The notes: generated by a model not told the origin, from the letters alone. Shown: positions 32,744 through 46,109, counted from the stretch's first letter. The stretch: 64,000 bases of DNA from Acorus gramineus (GCA_030737835.1 CM060857.1:9760797-9824796); one strand, 5' to 3'. Made by a program: numbers and translations.

Positions 32744-32924
32744 AAAAAAATTTCAAGAGAAATAACAACAATTTTTTAAATAATGAAAATATTACCTATC
32801 ATCATAGTGTTATGACTATTTATTCTTTTTTGTTGACTTTTATTTGTGGTCCAATTTTTTTTATTATTCTCCTTTAAAGTGGAATCCATTTTTTACACTA
32901 CATGGACGGCATAGTTTTTTTTTA

Positions 32925-33180
32925 TGGGAAAAATTCAAATAACCCTTTGTAAACCGCTTGAAATCTATATAATTCTTTGACTTTTATTAAAGTTCATATA
33001 ATCCTTTAAAAATATCTATGTAAATTTAAATAACCCCCTTGTATTGATAAGAGCTTTATTATACTCAGTCTTTTTTACATTCCTAAATATAATATCATAT
33101 ACCTCATTAGCCTCAATTCACTATAACAATGTGTATACCTCATTAAAAATTTGTCATATTTTTTAAAAATTGTATCCTTT
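32925..33180. repeat. Single arm related to the 60.5 kb foldback
   Basis: Sequence patterned as GGGAAAAATTCAAATAACCC, then repeated blocks of AACCC/ATAATCC spaced by AT-rich words, resembles the left arm at 60.54-60.70 kb. No opposite arm is seen nearby, so it may be a broken copy. Confidence 0.45.
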
Positions 33181-34187
33181 AATTCATTTAAGTATATATT
33201 AGTTTCTTGCACGTGCTCAAGCACGAGGTATAATTTATATATTTATATTCTAATAAATTTTAAATTAATAAAATCTAACACTATGAGCTACATCATATAT
33301 TAGCATACACAATAAGATTATTTTAACAAAATTTATTACTGTCTAGAGCGAATTTATTTTTAAAAACTTGATATTGTTGAGAGCTATTTTTCTCAACAAA
33401 CAAAATAAAATAAATTATATTTATAAATTATTTCTTGTAAACTTTTGATATTGATTTATAATTTTATATTAATTAAGATCATAATTCTAACAAATGGTCA
33501 AAAATTCAAACAAGTGAACAAAGTTATTGACATATATTTGAGAAAGAATTTCTATTTTCATCCTCAACTCATTTTTTTTTTAAATCTTAATTTTTTAATT
33601 AAAAGTGTTTTCTCACAATCTCACCTCATAACATAATAGGATATCCTCATAAATCCAAAAATCCAATTTTAACGAAAAGTCAATTCAACCCAATTCCTTC
33701 TCAACCCTCAAAGCCTACATTATGAAAAAATAATTTTAAAATATTAAAACAAAACCACTCAATCAAAAAATAATAAATAAATAGCCCAACTTTGAATAAC
33801 ATGTAAAAGCCATTCAGAATGAAAAGGCCATTTTATATAACCAATAACACAAATATATATGTTTGTTTCAATTATTGATAATTCAATTAGAGAAAAACCC
33901 AAAAAAATAAAAATAAAAATTAAATAAAATTGAAGGAGATATTTAAGGGAATAATATATAAAAAAATGAATATACTACCATTATGTAGGGGCAATAATGA
34001 AAATTAAAATTTTGATTTCTTCCATTTTATTCAATATAAAAAAAGAATAAAAAAAAGTGATACATAATATATATATAAGGTAGCATATTTTTATAATAAT
34101 GTTTTTATAATTTATTAAATACATACCATCTACTATATATTTATTTATTTTAATATTAAATTAAAAATTACAATTACAAATAAGGTA

Positions 34188-34228
<41 letters not shown>

Positions 34229-36095
34229 ATAGCATATAGATAATCTAAGAAAAAAATTATTTAATCTAATAAAAATATGACCTTAAATATAAAAAAATAT
34301 TCTAAAAATAAAAAAAAATTAAATATAAATTAAAAATTTGAATGATTTGAACTAAAAACCTGATCAGATTTTACTCTAATTTGAAATTTTTAAAATTTTG
34401 ATATGTATTAAAATGTATGGTAAAAACTGATTTCCTATGCATTATATTTAATTTTAATTTATCTATCGTGTATTTTAAATTTAAATAAAAAATAAATTAA
34501 TTTTATAAGCACTATATTTTAATTTTAAATTAGTTATGATGTCTTTGAAATTTAAAATTCATTAAAAATTGAATTTTCAAAAAAAAATTGTTATTTTTAA
34601 TCCTCTTGTATTTCAAATTCAAAAAATGATTATTATATGCATTATATATTCAATTTTAGATTACTTTCTTTAAAAGAAATAAAAATAAACAATTTTATTT
34701 TACTTATTTATTTGTTAAAATTAAGATCTTTTATTCTGATAAATAAATCCCTATATAATAGGGATTCGATAAAAAAAATAACAAATAAAATTAAAAGAGA
34801 AAAAAAAGTAAAAAAATTTCAAAATTATAGGTAATAAATAAATCTATAAAAAATCAAGATGAGATAAAAAAATACAAATAACCAAAACAGAAAAAAGTGT
34901 AGATATAATTTTGAAGATGTTAATTATGATAATGAAAACTAAATAAATCCCTTTAAAATAGGGATTGATAAAAAAAATATAACAAATGAATCGAAGAAAA
35001 ATAAAAGAATAAAATTTAAAAAATAAAAAAAATATAAATTATTTGCATTAATTATGATACATTATCAATGAATAAAAAAATATAATTAAAATTAAAATAA
35101 ATGGGGGGATATGTTAAAGTATGAAAAAATAATATATCAAAAGTTAAATATCAAAAAGCTATTTTTTACTATTATTCTTTTTATGAGATTTCACATAAAA
35201 AGGTTAAAAACGGAATATATTTTATTTATCATGATTTTAGAATTAAAATAAAAGTAGACTATTATAGCTTATCTTTTATTAATAGACAAATAATTTTCTA
35301 TAAAATAGGAATTAAATAACAAAAAATACAAACCAAAAGTGAAAACAAAAATTTGGAAAAAAATTTACATTATTTTTAACGAAACATGTTAATTATGATA
35401 ACAAATGAATAAGTAAAAATAAATCCCTATAAAATTTAGTGTAGATAAATAATATAACAAATGGGACCATTTTTTTTAGATAAAATATAAAATTCCTATG
35501 AAATTTAAATAAATATATTAATATTAAATATTAAAAAAATTATTAAAGAATACAAAATATTTTATTAGATTAGATTGTATCATTGAATAATTTTGAAATT
35601 TTAAATTTAAGCAAATCTATTACTCTTGAGTAATTAAATAATTCATTAAAGGATAAAAAGGGAAATTAAAATATTGGATCACATAATCCTTTGAACAAGT
35701 AAGTAATAGATTATATCAATTTGTTTCAATATATTAATGTATCATTAAATAATATTATAATTTTATTATTTGATAAAATCGTATCATTGAATCATTTTAA
35801 AATTTAAATAAACCTGTTACTAATAACAATCTTATTAGATAAGATTGTATCATTAAATAATTTAAAATTCAAAAAGTTTAAATAAATCTATTAGTATTAG
35901 TTTTAGTAATTAAATAAATTATTAAAAGATAAAAAGGAAAATGAAAATAGTGGGTCACAGAATTCTTTTAATAAGTAAGTAATAGATTTCACAATTTATA
36001 AAAGTACATGCTTTATGAGATGAGATATATGATTTTTACAAAACAAAAAAAAAAGTGTGATCTATATTTTGCACTGTAAAATAAATTGAGTGTAA
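33181..36095. other. Very AT-rich intergenic DNA with a (CA)n(TA)n microsatellite and dispersed short repeats
   Basis: No gene. A microsatellite of CA then TA repeats lies at 34191-34228. A block reading AAATAAATCCCTATA...AGGGATT..ATAAAAAAA recurs imperfectly at about 34738, 34938, 35285 and 35405, suggesting an old, degenerate repeat array. Another block, AATTAAATAA..TATTAAA.GATAAAAAGG, recurs at about 35630 and 35910. Confidence 0.6.
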
Positions 36096-37320
36096 ATTTT
36101 TCCATTAATAAAGGCTAAGTCCCCCAAAAAATACAAACAAATCAAAGAAAGAGTAATGAAAGAACAACAAAAACAAAAGATGAACAGAAGCAGACCTAGT
36201 AAAAAAAGGTTTCCACCATAGTCCACCACAAAACACCCTACTACCTATGCCTGAATCACCACCACTCCCCCCCAAAAAAGTGAACAGAACTCGCCCCCAT
36301 GAAAAATCTTCTCCATTTTTAATGAAATTAACCATCATCTCCCATATATTCTTCACATACGGTGTCTAATCTCTAAAAATCACATGGTTTCTAGTCAATC
36401 ATACCGACCCCACCATCGCAAGCACATAAACTTGTGATACCTTCACCTGAACGGATCGATCTCCATCTGTTTTTAGCTCATTCCTTGCCCCCCACATTCC
36501 CTCAAGGTCTTCAAAATCAACCTCTATATCTGTAGCCATCCACATTCAATTCCCCTACGAACGAAATGACGCGAAGTGAAAAAATGGTTAGCCGACTCCT
36601 CCTCCATCCTGCAAAACACACAATCTATCCACCTCCACTAACCATCATGCAATCCTCTTGGTTAAAATTTTCCTCAGATAGACGATCAACATGAAGGCTT
36701 TGACCTTTATCGGAATCTTGCACCTCGCAATTCCATACATTTTGCTGCGTTATCTGGATGTTAGGCATTTCCCTACTCACCCATAGACACTCTTAACCTA
36801 GAAGCCTGTTTGTTAGTTAGCATCCGGTGAACCATAATCGGGTGAAAGATCTCCAAAAGGAAAATATAGCTCTCTACCCCATCATCACTGAGATTTCTTT
36901 CTCACATGGACATCTCAAAAACCTCTCTGGAAATCTGATAGATACTCAGGAATCTCTCCCTAAGTGGCATGTCTCCAACCCAAATGTCATGCGATAAGTG
37001 GGTCGCCGTACTTGATCCGATCTTACATCGAACTGCCTCGGTAAAGTCTTCTAGTCCCTCGAAAGATGCCTCGCCACAATCTGGATGCCTTGCTAGTCAC
37101 CCGAGAGAATCATTCCTGCATAATCCCATCACAACCATAACACTCTCTAATCACCTCACACCATAGCAGGTTCCGATCAGCAAGCCACCTACGCAACCAT
37201 TTATTCAACAGTGCTTTGTTCATGTCCTTCAGGTTAAGAATGCTCACTCCCTTTTTCTTCTTACTGCTACATATCACATCCCACTTCACTTGATGCACTC
37301 TATTTTACGAGCATCCTTCG
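36096..37320 (-). mobile_element. 5'-truncated LINE fragment
   Basis: The minus strand at 37110-37298 encodes VSILNLKDMNKALLNKWLRR and LLWCEVIRECYGCDG, matching the start of the zf-RVT region in the LINE at 0.8-9.8 kb. Further zf-RVT-like pieces with stops continue to about 36400. The element lacks everything upstream of the end of RT, as expected for incomplete reverse transcription. No clean poly(A) tail or target duplication was found. Confidence 0.75.
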
Positions 37321-38016
37321 CTTCGTTCCACAAGTTAGATGTTTTCCTTTTTCCCTTTTTCCCTGGGTTAGATTAGACGAATTATTTTCTTATGCTAGGG
37401 CCCCAGTTTTGGAAGACCCCTAATCCCTTGTTTTTAGTTTTTATTTTGTATTTAAAAAATTATCCATTTTTTTACTTTTTAGATATTCTTTTATTCTGTT
37501 ATTTCTTTATTTATTTTTATTTTTTTATTATTTTATTTATCATTTAATTTATCTTAGTAAGTTATTAGTCTTCTCCCACGCATGATGCGCATGTAGATAA
37601 AAAAAATATTTTTAAAATGCTGCTCACAATCAATACCCTCAAAAAAATTTAATTTATTTATATGTGATGTAATATATTATGTTATATATACATAAATGTT
37701 ATAATAATTTTTTTTAATAAAGATTAAATAAATCATTTTTAAAATTTATAACGAAATATAAATGAAATATGTTACAACTTAAAATGAGTTTTTTGCATAT
37801 ATACCCATCCATCAATCTTCTATTGTAAAAATACCCCATTTGAAAATCTAAAACCAACAATATTGCTGGAATGGATAAAAGAAAAATTTATGTACAATTT
37901 ATACCATTTAAAATTAGGGTTACATTTTTATCCTTTAATATTAAATTAAATAAGAGTAAAATTAAAAAATGAAAATTGGAAAAGATATATTTCATCTTAT
38001 CTACTAAAATATTAAA
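37321..38016. other. AT-rich intergenic DNA, nothing recognised
   Basis: Long A/T runs and short repeats only; no coding, RNA or element signature seen. Confidence 0.5.
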
Positions 38017-38607
38017 GGGTTATTTAGTTTCCACCCCTCCTAAAACAGTCAAATTATTACAAACCCCTTCTAAAACATAATATTATTATAAACCCTCTTT
38101 AAATGTTAACTGAATTTGTAAAAAACTCAAATGAGTTATTTTTTAACGGAATAGGTTATGAAATGATGAATTGACAATAATACCCTTACTAAAAAATGCT
38201 AACTTCATAGAAAAAAAATGTTATTTAGTTTCTACCCCTCCTAAAACAAGAAAATTATTAAAAATAACACTATAAAACACAATATTATTATAAACCCCTT
38301 TAAATGTTAACTGAATTTGTAAAATCCAACAGTCAACAAAACAAAAAGAAATTAGTACTCCCAGAAAAATTTTGACGGAAAAGGGTTTATGTTAATGAAA
38401 GGGTTTTTTTTCTATCAAGTTAGGATATTTTTTAGTAATAGTATTATTTTCAATCCATCATTTAATAACATATTCCATCAAAAAATAACTTATTTGGGTT
38501 TTTTACAAATCCAGTTAGCATTTAAAGGGGGTTTATAATAATATTGTGTTTTGGAGGGGTTTTTAATAATTGACTTGTTTTATGAGGGGGTGGAAACTAA
38601 ATAACCC
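38017..38607. mobile_element. Foldback element, 591 bp, perfect 9-bp target duplication
   Basis: Left arm 38017-38215 and inverted right arm 38395-38607 both begin GGGTTATTTAGTTTCCACCC and align for about 200 bp. A third, direct partial copy of the arm (38221-38330) sits between them. The 9-bp target duplication AATATTAAA is perfect (38008-38016 and 38608-38616). No coding frame. The 9-bp duplication suggests a Mutator-like non-autonomous element. Confidence 0.85.
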
Positions 38608-39300
38608 AATATTAAAATATATATTTTCCATTTTTACTTTTTAATATAAAATCAAATATCATAAATAAATATAAATAATGATAAAATTGAAAAATGAAAA
38701 TGTTACACACACAAAGAAATAAACATGAAAACTTTTAATTAGTATAATAGATAGATGTGCTATTTTGAATTTCTATTTTCTCATTGTTTTGAGCTAATGT
38801 TTTATTTTTATCCCCTTTTAATTTTATTAGATGTTTATTTTTTATTCCTATTTTATTGGGATATACTTTTATCAAGATCGGTTGTTCAAATTTTCAAAAA
38901 TCCCCTATTTAAATTTTGGCTTATGTCCTACCAAACCAATCACTTTTTAGGGCCGACCCTCTTCATGCTCAATGAATTTGTTAAAGTATTTGTTAAACAC
39001 ACAAAAAAAAATATTTATTTGCAACAAATAGATAGTTATAATTGTACAAAAATATATTAAAAATAAGCTGATATAATATTCTGGATCCCCTGTTCCACCA
39101 AATTTGTACTGTTGTTACAATGGACAACAACGAAACAAAGCTTATAACTTTTGTCATGTATGATCTCCAAAGAGAACTCTTCTCAAAATCTCAAAAGATT
39201 TTTTTGATTGGTTAAAATCTCAAAGGTTGATCATCCATGGTCATCAAATTATTTTTTTCACAAGCTATAAATTCTTATTCACATCTTATTGAAGTTTTAT
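38608..39300. other. AT-rich intergenic DNA, no supported gene
   Basis: Contains one 101-codon open frame at 38755-39060 made almost entirely of Phe/Leu/Tyr/Ile codons, best explained by composition. Otherwise nothing recognised. Confidence 0.5.
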
Positions 39301-39689
39301 TCACAATTTATCCAATCTGAAAATCATTTTCACAATCTTGGTCAAAATGATAGATATAAGAATCCACTGGCCTAGAATTAATCCTAACTTTCTAGTGCTC
39401 TGGAAGTTTTCCCACAATAATAACAATAAATAACATTTTGGTATAAAGCACTTTGTATCAGCCATTAATATCTCATGGAAGAGGAGATCCTGATAAACGA
39501 AAACTTGCAACACCCAGTGGTGTTCAATTACCCTTGTAGCATCTGAAGTTAAAAAGCAGAAAGCAAATTGTTTTTTCACTGCTACAACATTGATTGTAGA
39601 AAAACTCATACATTCAATTCATTATACTACAATGAAAGCTTTCTGCATCTTTTTTTTGGGGCCGAGTATTACATGGCCTGACCAAGTAC

Positions 39690-42600
39690 TTATTGAGAAG
39701 GCACTGGCTCTTGATGTGGAGTCGATGGTGTTTCAGGTGCTATTGTGAACTGCAGACCCCTTCTCTGACCCGACTGCAATAGAAACGCCACTTCTGCTGC
39801 TGTCAATGCAGCTGCTTCCTGTTACATTGAGAAATGAGAAAAGATCAATCAAACCAGTTAGTTGAAATGTGTGTGTGTGTGTGATTCCAACACATGAGTT
39901 CCTAAAAGTGGAAGCACTGACTTGTCGCTGCCTGCGACGCTGCAAGATACTGATGGCCCAGGCCATGATGTAACATGGTAGCAGGAACCCAGCAGCACGT
40001 AGCAAAAATAGCTGTTCACGGCACATGGTAGAGCTTGTAAGTTTATTGTTATTTGTATCTATAGAAATATGGATACATGTTTGAGCGGGGTGCTTAATTG
40101 GGTCACACTCACAGAGAACAATGTGGAAGCATCATCTTCTCCCTCACCATTGGTGAGAGTGAGTGCATGCCTCAGCAGCAGAAGAGCCATCAACTGCAAA
40201 CATGCAAATGAATGCTCAAAACTTAAACACTATCATTGAAAGCAAAGGCAAAATGTTTATAGAGTAAGGCTCAACGATTATAACATAATACAAGAATTTG
40301 TTTATATTAATTTGTGGAATTCTTTTGATGAAATATACTCTGCTTATTCAGAGATTTCCTGCCTGCGACGCACGGATTTGAAACCCATCCATGGATGAAA
40401 CAGCAAACATTGACATGACAATGCAAGGACGGCTTTTAAGCACATCTTAAGTCCATGTTTGGATTGGGAATAGAAGGTGGAAAAAATGGGTATAATGTGG
40501 AATAAGGGGTTTAAGGCTGTTTGGATGGCTGGAATAAACAAGAATCCGTATGCCAAAATAAACTGGTGGTATATGGATTCCAATCAACCCCTGGAATTAA
40601 GTTATTCCAGGTTATTCAACCCCAAAAAATATGTGGGCCCGCAATCAAATCAACTATCAATATCTTTTCACCTTTTACAATCCTAATCCACACCTAATTC
40701 ACATTCACCCAAATGTGAATGTGAATGATTCAAAACAACTTTATTCTTATGTTTTCCAACGAGAATAATTCAAAACACAACCAAACACAAAATCATTTTA
40801 TCTTTATTTATACTAGAATAGTCATAAACCTCAAAATAACTTAATTCTCTATCCAAACACGGGTAGGAATAAAAAAAAAACTTGGGCGTAGTTTTACTGC
40901 AAGCTATCACTTGCTGTCAGCCCTCTAAAAATTGACATCAGTTCCCTAGGAGGCTAAATGTTGGGCAAAAAAAGCAACTGCTTCCCTGAAGCCCCTGGGC
41001 ACGATTATAGGAAAGTAGGAATTACAATGTTTAACGGGGAGCCAGGAGTCCAAATGTTGGAAAAAAAAAGCAACTGCTTCCCTTAAGTACCTGGGCAACA
41101 CTATAGGAGGGTAGGAATTACGCTTTTTAACAGGGAGAAGCTCTTCGATACTCTAGATCCGAAAAGACTTTAGACATCAGAGGTTAAAATCCAAAACTAG
41201 AGCATGTGCACATTCATTTGAAAGAATACTCATCAGTCCAAGAGAGGTGGAAAAACAACCCACAAAGCCCATATCTGTATTTCTCCAAAATGCATCATGG
41301 ATTCTAAAGGTCTTCAGAAAACTCATAGTCTTCTAAGGATGTCAATATTAACACATTATATTGAAAGGAAAGACTGCCCCTTGAACATCAGAGACAAGGG
41401 ATTTTCAAAAACAATAAAAAGAAAAAAGAAATTTTTTTTATAGAGCAGCAAAATTAGGGGAAGACCCAATTACACAATCATGCCCCTTTTTTGAATCATT
41501 ATTTTAAAATCAACCTTGTAGTTTCAATAGTGCGACCAAAAAAAAATGCCTGCCCTCAATCAACATAACCAGAGTACTAATATAATTGAGAACCCAATTT
41601 TTATTTTTATTTTTTCTTCTTTTTTTTTTACTGGTTGCGGGGTTTGGGGTGTGGAGGTTGGTCAAATACCTGTTCACTACCCACTTCTTCAAAATGCATC
41701 GTTAAAATATGACAAACAAACGCTATATTTTGAAATGCAACATATTTTAAAAATACCTCCTCAATATTTCAAAACAAACGCAGCCATAATGAATTAAAAG
41801 ACCGAGCTTTTCATTAACTACAAATCTGCGGTAATTAAGGTAATCACGGATATAATAATCCACCATTCGAATGGATTTTATAGCAAAAAATAATCAGACA
41901 AAAGGAAAAAATTTAATTTCGATTATAAAAGGGCCATAAGGCCATCAACCGACCACATACAGTAGGGTGTTAAGAAGGGAGAGATCAGATACAATCCCGA
42001 CCTTTGATATTTATTTATAGGAAGTGTATGCTCTCAGTACTTTGAATTCAAAACAAACCCAAATTCAAGTAAAAAAGGAGACAAACACCGCCTTAGTCAT
42101 TTATAGGGAATAACCTTTTGGTGGTCGGTTGATCCAAACAGAGGTTTCTGGCACAGATCAAAAAGAGCCTAAGCTGACATGAGTGGAGGTTAATGGTTAT
42201 AAGGAAATACATGTAACCTTTGACAGGAATGTATAACCTAGCGGAACCTAAATCCACTCCAATCTTTGGAAACAGCTGAGTTGATAGAACCACAATTTTC
42301 TAAAAGATAAGATAATTAAGTAAATAAAACAAATAAGATAGGGTTTAGGTTTAGCAGCCAATTTTTAAGTATATATTAGTTCAGAGTGTAAAATGAACAA
42401 TAGCAATGTTATTACTGCTTTATCTGATCTTTCACTATACTATTGAAAAAGTATTTGTAAACTTTCATTTGCTTAAAAGAAGCTTACAATTAGAGCAGCT
42501 GAGCGGCAAAAAGCAGCACCACTGGCATTTGTAGCTGCATACTCGTCATACTCGGATTCCAAAAAGTGACGTTCTGCAGCTGCCATTGCCAAGAGGTGAG

Positions 42601-45600
42601 GATCATTCAAATCCAAAGGAGTACCTGCAATGGTCCAGCCTCCGCTGCAGGTTGAAAAGATAATCAGTAACAACAGTACATTAATACTGCCAGCCACAAT
42701 CAAGCAAACATTGTTCATCTACCATATAACCAAGAAATAAAAGAAAATTATGGTAAAAAAATGGAATCCAAAATGGTAGCACACACAGAGAAGGATACTT
42801 GCCTTATATCAATAGCCATCTCATCTGGAAGAACTCGAGGTGGAGGAGCAATATAACCAGGCTTGTATGGCTGTAATTTAAATCATAAAAATATATATAT
42901 GAGAGTATTGAGGGCACAATATTGTGTGCAGAATAAGCCACAAAATTATATTTATTAGTATGGGATACAATATTGAGCAACTCAAAGAAAACATCACTGT
43001 CTAAATGTATCACAATGTAAGACAAGAATCCAAGTTTAAGGCGTTTAATTATTATAAAATTAATCAGCAGCATTAAGAAGAAAACTAGATACCAAGAATT
43101 TTGACTTTTCAATGATGAAATGCACAATAATATTCTATCTTATCTGGATGCGGAAAAGATATGTTAAGGATATAAACTTATGACTAAAACTAAATTATCA
43201 CAATGTGGCATGGAGGATTTATGTATCACAGTGCTATGAGGTTTCAGGAATATATTAATGTGAAGAAACATTGAATGATGCAAAAATGTATTTTAACAAA
43301 CAATCTGCATGGTTATAACATAGCCAATTCACATATCTAGTGCTATTAATATATGATTTTAGGCTGAAAGAAAGAGAAAAATCAATCTTCATAATTGACA
43401 TACTAATTGGGATTCTAGACACATGAAAACATGCCCACGATTTTCAAGGCATGTATCACGCGAAGTGCCGCCAACTGCTGATGATTGATTGACTCAGTTT
43501 CATAATTCGAATCTAACATTGACACTCATTTACATGAAATCCAGGTTCAAGACATTCTATAGCATCCTGCAATCCATGAGCATGGCCATGTGAAACAAGG
43601 CGAAGATGATGCAGCAAAAAAGGACATGTGACAGGATCATGTCCTGTAAACATAGCTATCAAATGTCAAACATGCATATTCTGGGTGATATACAGACAAA
43701 CACATAAAACCATCTCCAATATAAATAAACTATATACAACAACAAAATCATTTATCTTAAACCATTGAAATCGGCTACATCAAACCCAAAATCATTCAGC
43801 TCTATTAATGTCATGTCCCCCAATAAATATACATCAAACAGACATAAAATAGAATTCCACAAAAACACATACTGTGTACCTTGAAAATAGCTTTAAAAAT
43901 TAGTTACTTTCTTATAAATATGTCAACTGTCAATGGCAAGCCCATCTATTTCATATTTGTAACCAATTCTAAAAAATGTGAACTGTCATTGTGCACAGAA
44001 CCCAAGATAAGATTCATAGTACAAAAATTCTCGAATAAATGCTAACAACGAGCAATATTCATTTTGATGTGGATTTCTTTTCCTTCAAAAAAAAAAAAGG
44101 AACTGAGCATTATTCACTTTTAAGATTTCAGAAGACAGCACTTTCATGCAGGACCCTGACAAAAAAGTTCAATAGCACATAAGCAATCAGACACTCCAAG
44201 TTCCATTAAGCATGACTCATTATTTTACTAAGTGACTAAATTTCATTGTTATAAAACGCACTAAGCGCTAGTCGAGCGGTCAATAGTCACCTAAGGATTA
44301 ATCAGCTAGGTTGGGATTAAGAAAAGATTAATCAACTATTTTTTAATAATAAAAAATATGACATCACACACATTATAGATAAGATACAAAATAAATAAAA
44401 TAAATATAATAATATGGGAAAGAAAAGGAAAACATGAATTAATAGGACTAAATTCCATTTAATCCACCCGCATAGCCACTGACTAGCCGCTTAATATCCA
44501 TTTAAACCCCACTTAATCCTCACGATTGCTTAATCCTTGGATAAATGAACTCGCTTAATACCCACTTAATCCCGTTTTTTGGAGCACTGCTAAAATTAAA
44601 TAATAATCCACTTTAACAGTAAAAAGCATTTCAACATACAAGTGGCAAAGCTCCGAAAGTCACATGGACTGTTTATATCCTTCTACTAAAAGGGTAATTC
44701 ACCAATTATACCAATTGGATAAACAAAGGAGTATAAGATTAGAAACCATGAACAAAAGGGAATAAAAAAACCCAAAAACAAGAGGATAAATAGCAAGTTC
44801 CAAGACTAGAAAGGACCAACCGACAGGCATGACCTGATTTATTCTATCCATCAAGCATTAATAGCCACTTAAACATAATCTTCTAAAAACTTATTTTTAC
44901 CGTAAAAACATACAAATGATAAGAAAGAGATGAGAAAAATAGGCATCAACAACATCATAAACAGGAACTCACCTGATGGCAAATCTCACAAGTTATATCT
45001 CCCTTCTCATTGCACCATCTCTGCACACACTTCCTATGAGCAAACTAGAAATGAATTGATAAGGTCAGTCCTACAATAAATAGACAACTAGGTGACAAAA
45101 GAACCCCTATACAGATAATCAATAAAATGACATTGAATAAACATGAACGTCCATCATTAGAATAGCATTCTCATTCAGATACATAATAACTAACATAGCA
45201 TCTTAATATTCAAGAGCTAAGCCACATATAAAATTTATATGCTATAACAATGGCCACATTTTTTTGTTTCATAATAAGAAAATAATCATACTGCAATGAA
45301 ACATTTCAGCAACAACATGTGGGGAGAGCTTCACAGCCTCATTAAAATAACTCATAAAAATCTTCCAAAGAAAATACACATCATTGTGTCTTACCAGCCC
45401 AAAAAAAACAAAAGACATACCCAATAACAAAACCATTCCCAAATGAAGATAAAACAATTTTGGATTGACATCCCTACTTCCAAAACATCACCCACACTTT
45501 CTTAAACTTCCTCAATACATGTGAATTAATCTTGCATGCAAAAAGGGAAATATTATTGTCTTTCAACATTCTTAACCAACCGGCCCCATCTACAATCCCA

Positions 45601-46011
45601 CAATTCCATACATCAATTCATTGGACTATCAGACAACAGAAGCAACAACTTTCTTCACATTCCAGATGGGACTCCAAATAAGGCAACCAACCAACCAATC
45701 AAATGCACTAAAAACACAGCAAAGAAAAAACAAAAAAACAATACCTTCAAGCTGCCGCTGCAGGCACACGGGACCTCGAGGTTCTTGACAAGGTCCTCCT
45801 CCTGACATATGCGGCACTCCACCGTCTGAATCAATGGTTCCTCCTCCTCAGGCACATTGCTCTCTCCCTTGTTCTTCTCCCCCGTGGTGGAGGGAATCTC
45901 AACATGGTGGGCGGAAGAGGAGCTCTCCCCCGATGGCACCGGAGCCCCCTCGACAAGCCCCGGTAGGATTGCGAGCTGATCGACATACAGGACGACATGG
46001 TCCCCTCCCAT
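39690..46011 (-). CDS. RING-CH (C4HC3) membrane protein, probable E3 ubiquitin ligase, DUF3675 family
   Basis: Seven coding exons: 45745-46011, 44973-45044, 42803-42870, 42488-42644, 40113-40193, 39922-40011 and 39690-39818. They join in frame to 287 residues. The RING-CH zinc ligands are all present: C66, C69, C82, C84, H92, C95, C108, C111. After them come PYKPGYIAPPP, GGWTIAGTPLDLND and two hydrophobic segments (ALILMALLLLRHAL and FLLRAAGFLLPCYIMAWAI), then QRRRQRQEAAAL. This is the plant MARCH-like family with C-terminal DUF3675; relatives ligate ubiquitin at membranes. The start at MGGDHVV matches relatives; an in-frame ATG 8 codons upstream (46035) is possible. Intron 3 has a GC donor (AAG|GCAAGT). 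A 5' UTR intron (46110-46368) is likely. Confidence 0.93.
40452..40863. mobile_element. MITE in intron 4 of the RING-CH gene
   Basis: Ends TCCATGTTTGGATTGGGAAT and, inverted, CCCGTGTTTGGATAGAGAAT form imperfect terminal inverted repeats. About 410 bp, no coding. The target duplication is unclear, so the superfamily is not assigned. Its interior has AT-rich words with ATTCCAGGTTATTC-type repeats. Confidence 0.55.
40948..41136. repeat. Two-copy tandem duplication (about 96-bp period) in intron 4
   Basis: Two units share AAATGTTGG, AAGCAACTGCTTCCCT, CTGGGCA, TATAGGA and GTAGGAATTAC in the same order, with about a dozen differences. It lies within a non-coding part of the RING-CH intron. Confidence 0.75.
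43534..43643 (-). other. Exon-like block inside intron 2 of the RING-CH gene
   Basis: On the minus strand, a 110-bp stretch is bounded by an acceptor (TTTACAG) and a donor (GTAAAT). In one frame it reads HDPVTCPFLLHHLRLV followed by SHGHAHGLQDAIECLEPGF, clearly protein-like. Spliced between exons 2 and 3 it would be read in another phase and hit a TAG within it, and 110 is not a multiple of 3. It could be a captured exon from elsewhere or a poison exon. I recognise no family. Confidence 0.35.
44244..44589. mobile_element. hAT-like MITE in intron 2 of the RING-CH gene
   Basis: 346 bp with ends CATTGTTATAAAACGC and, inverted, CAGTGCTCCAAAAAACG. Flanks CTAAATTT (44236-44243) and CTAAAATT (44590-44597) form an 8-bp target duplication with one mismatch. 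The paralogous relic at about 12781-12800 has the uninterrupted target, confirming the boundaries. Confidence 0.8.
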
Positions 46012-46109
46012 TTCACCAGAATCCAAAAAACCCACAATAAGGATGACGCCTTTTTTAGGGAACCTCCCCCCCCCCCCCCCACCCTTTCAAATTTCCCCTC
46101 TTTTACCTC

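Noticed and set aside
33181..36095. Possible organelle DNA insert in the AT-rich region
   Set aside because: No plastid or mitochondrial gene sequence was recognised; composition is explained by A/T runs and short repeats.
38755..39060. 101-codon plus-strand frame
   Set aside because: Almost all Phe, Leu, Tyr, Ile; explained by AT-rich composition, with no signal of a real membrane protein family.
45834..46082. Upstream ATG at 46082 and overlapping 83-codon minus frame
   Set aside because: Out of phase with the RING-CH frame and Gly-run-rich; it reflects the G tract upstream of the true start.
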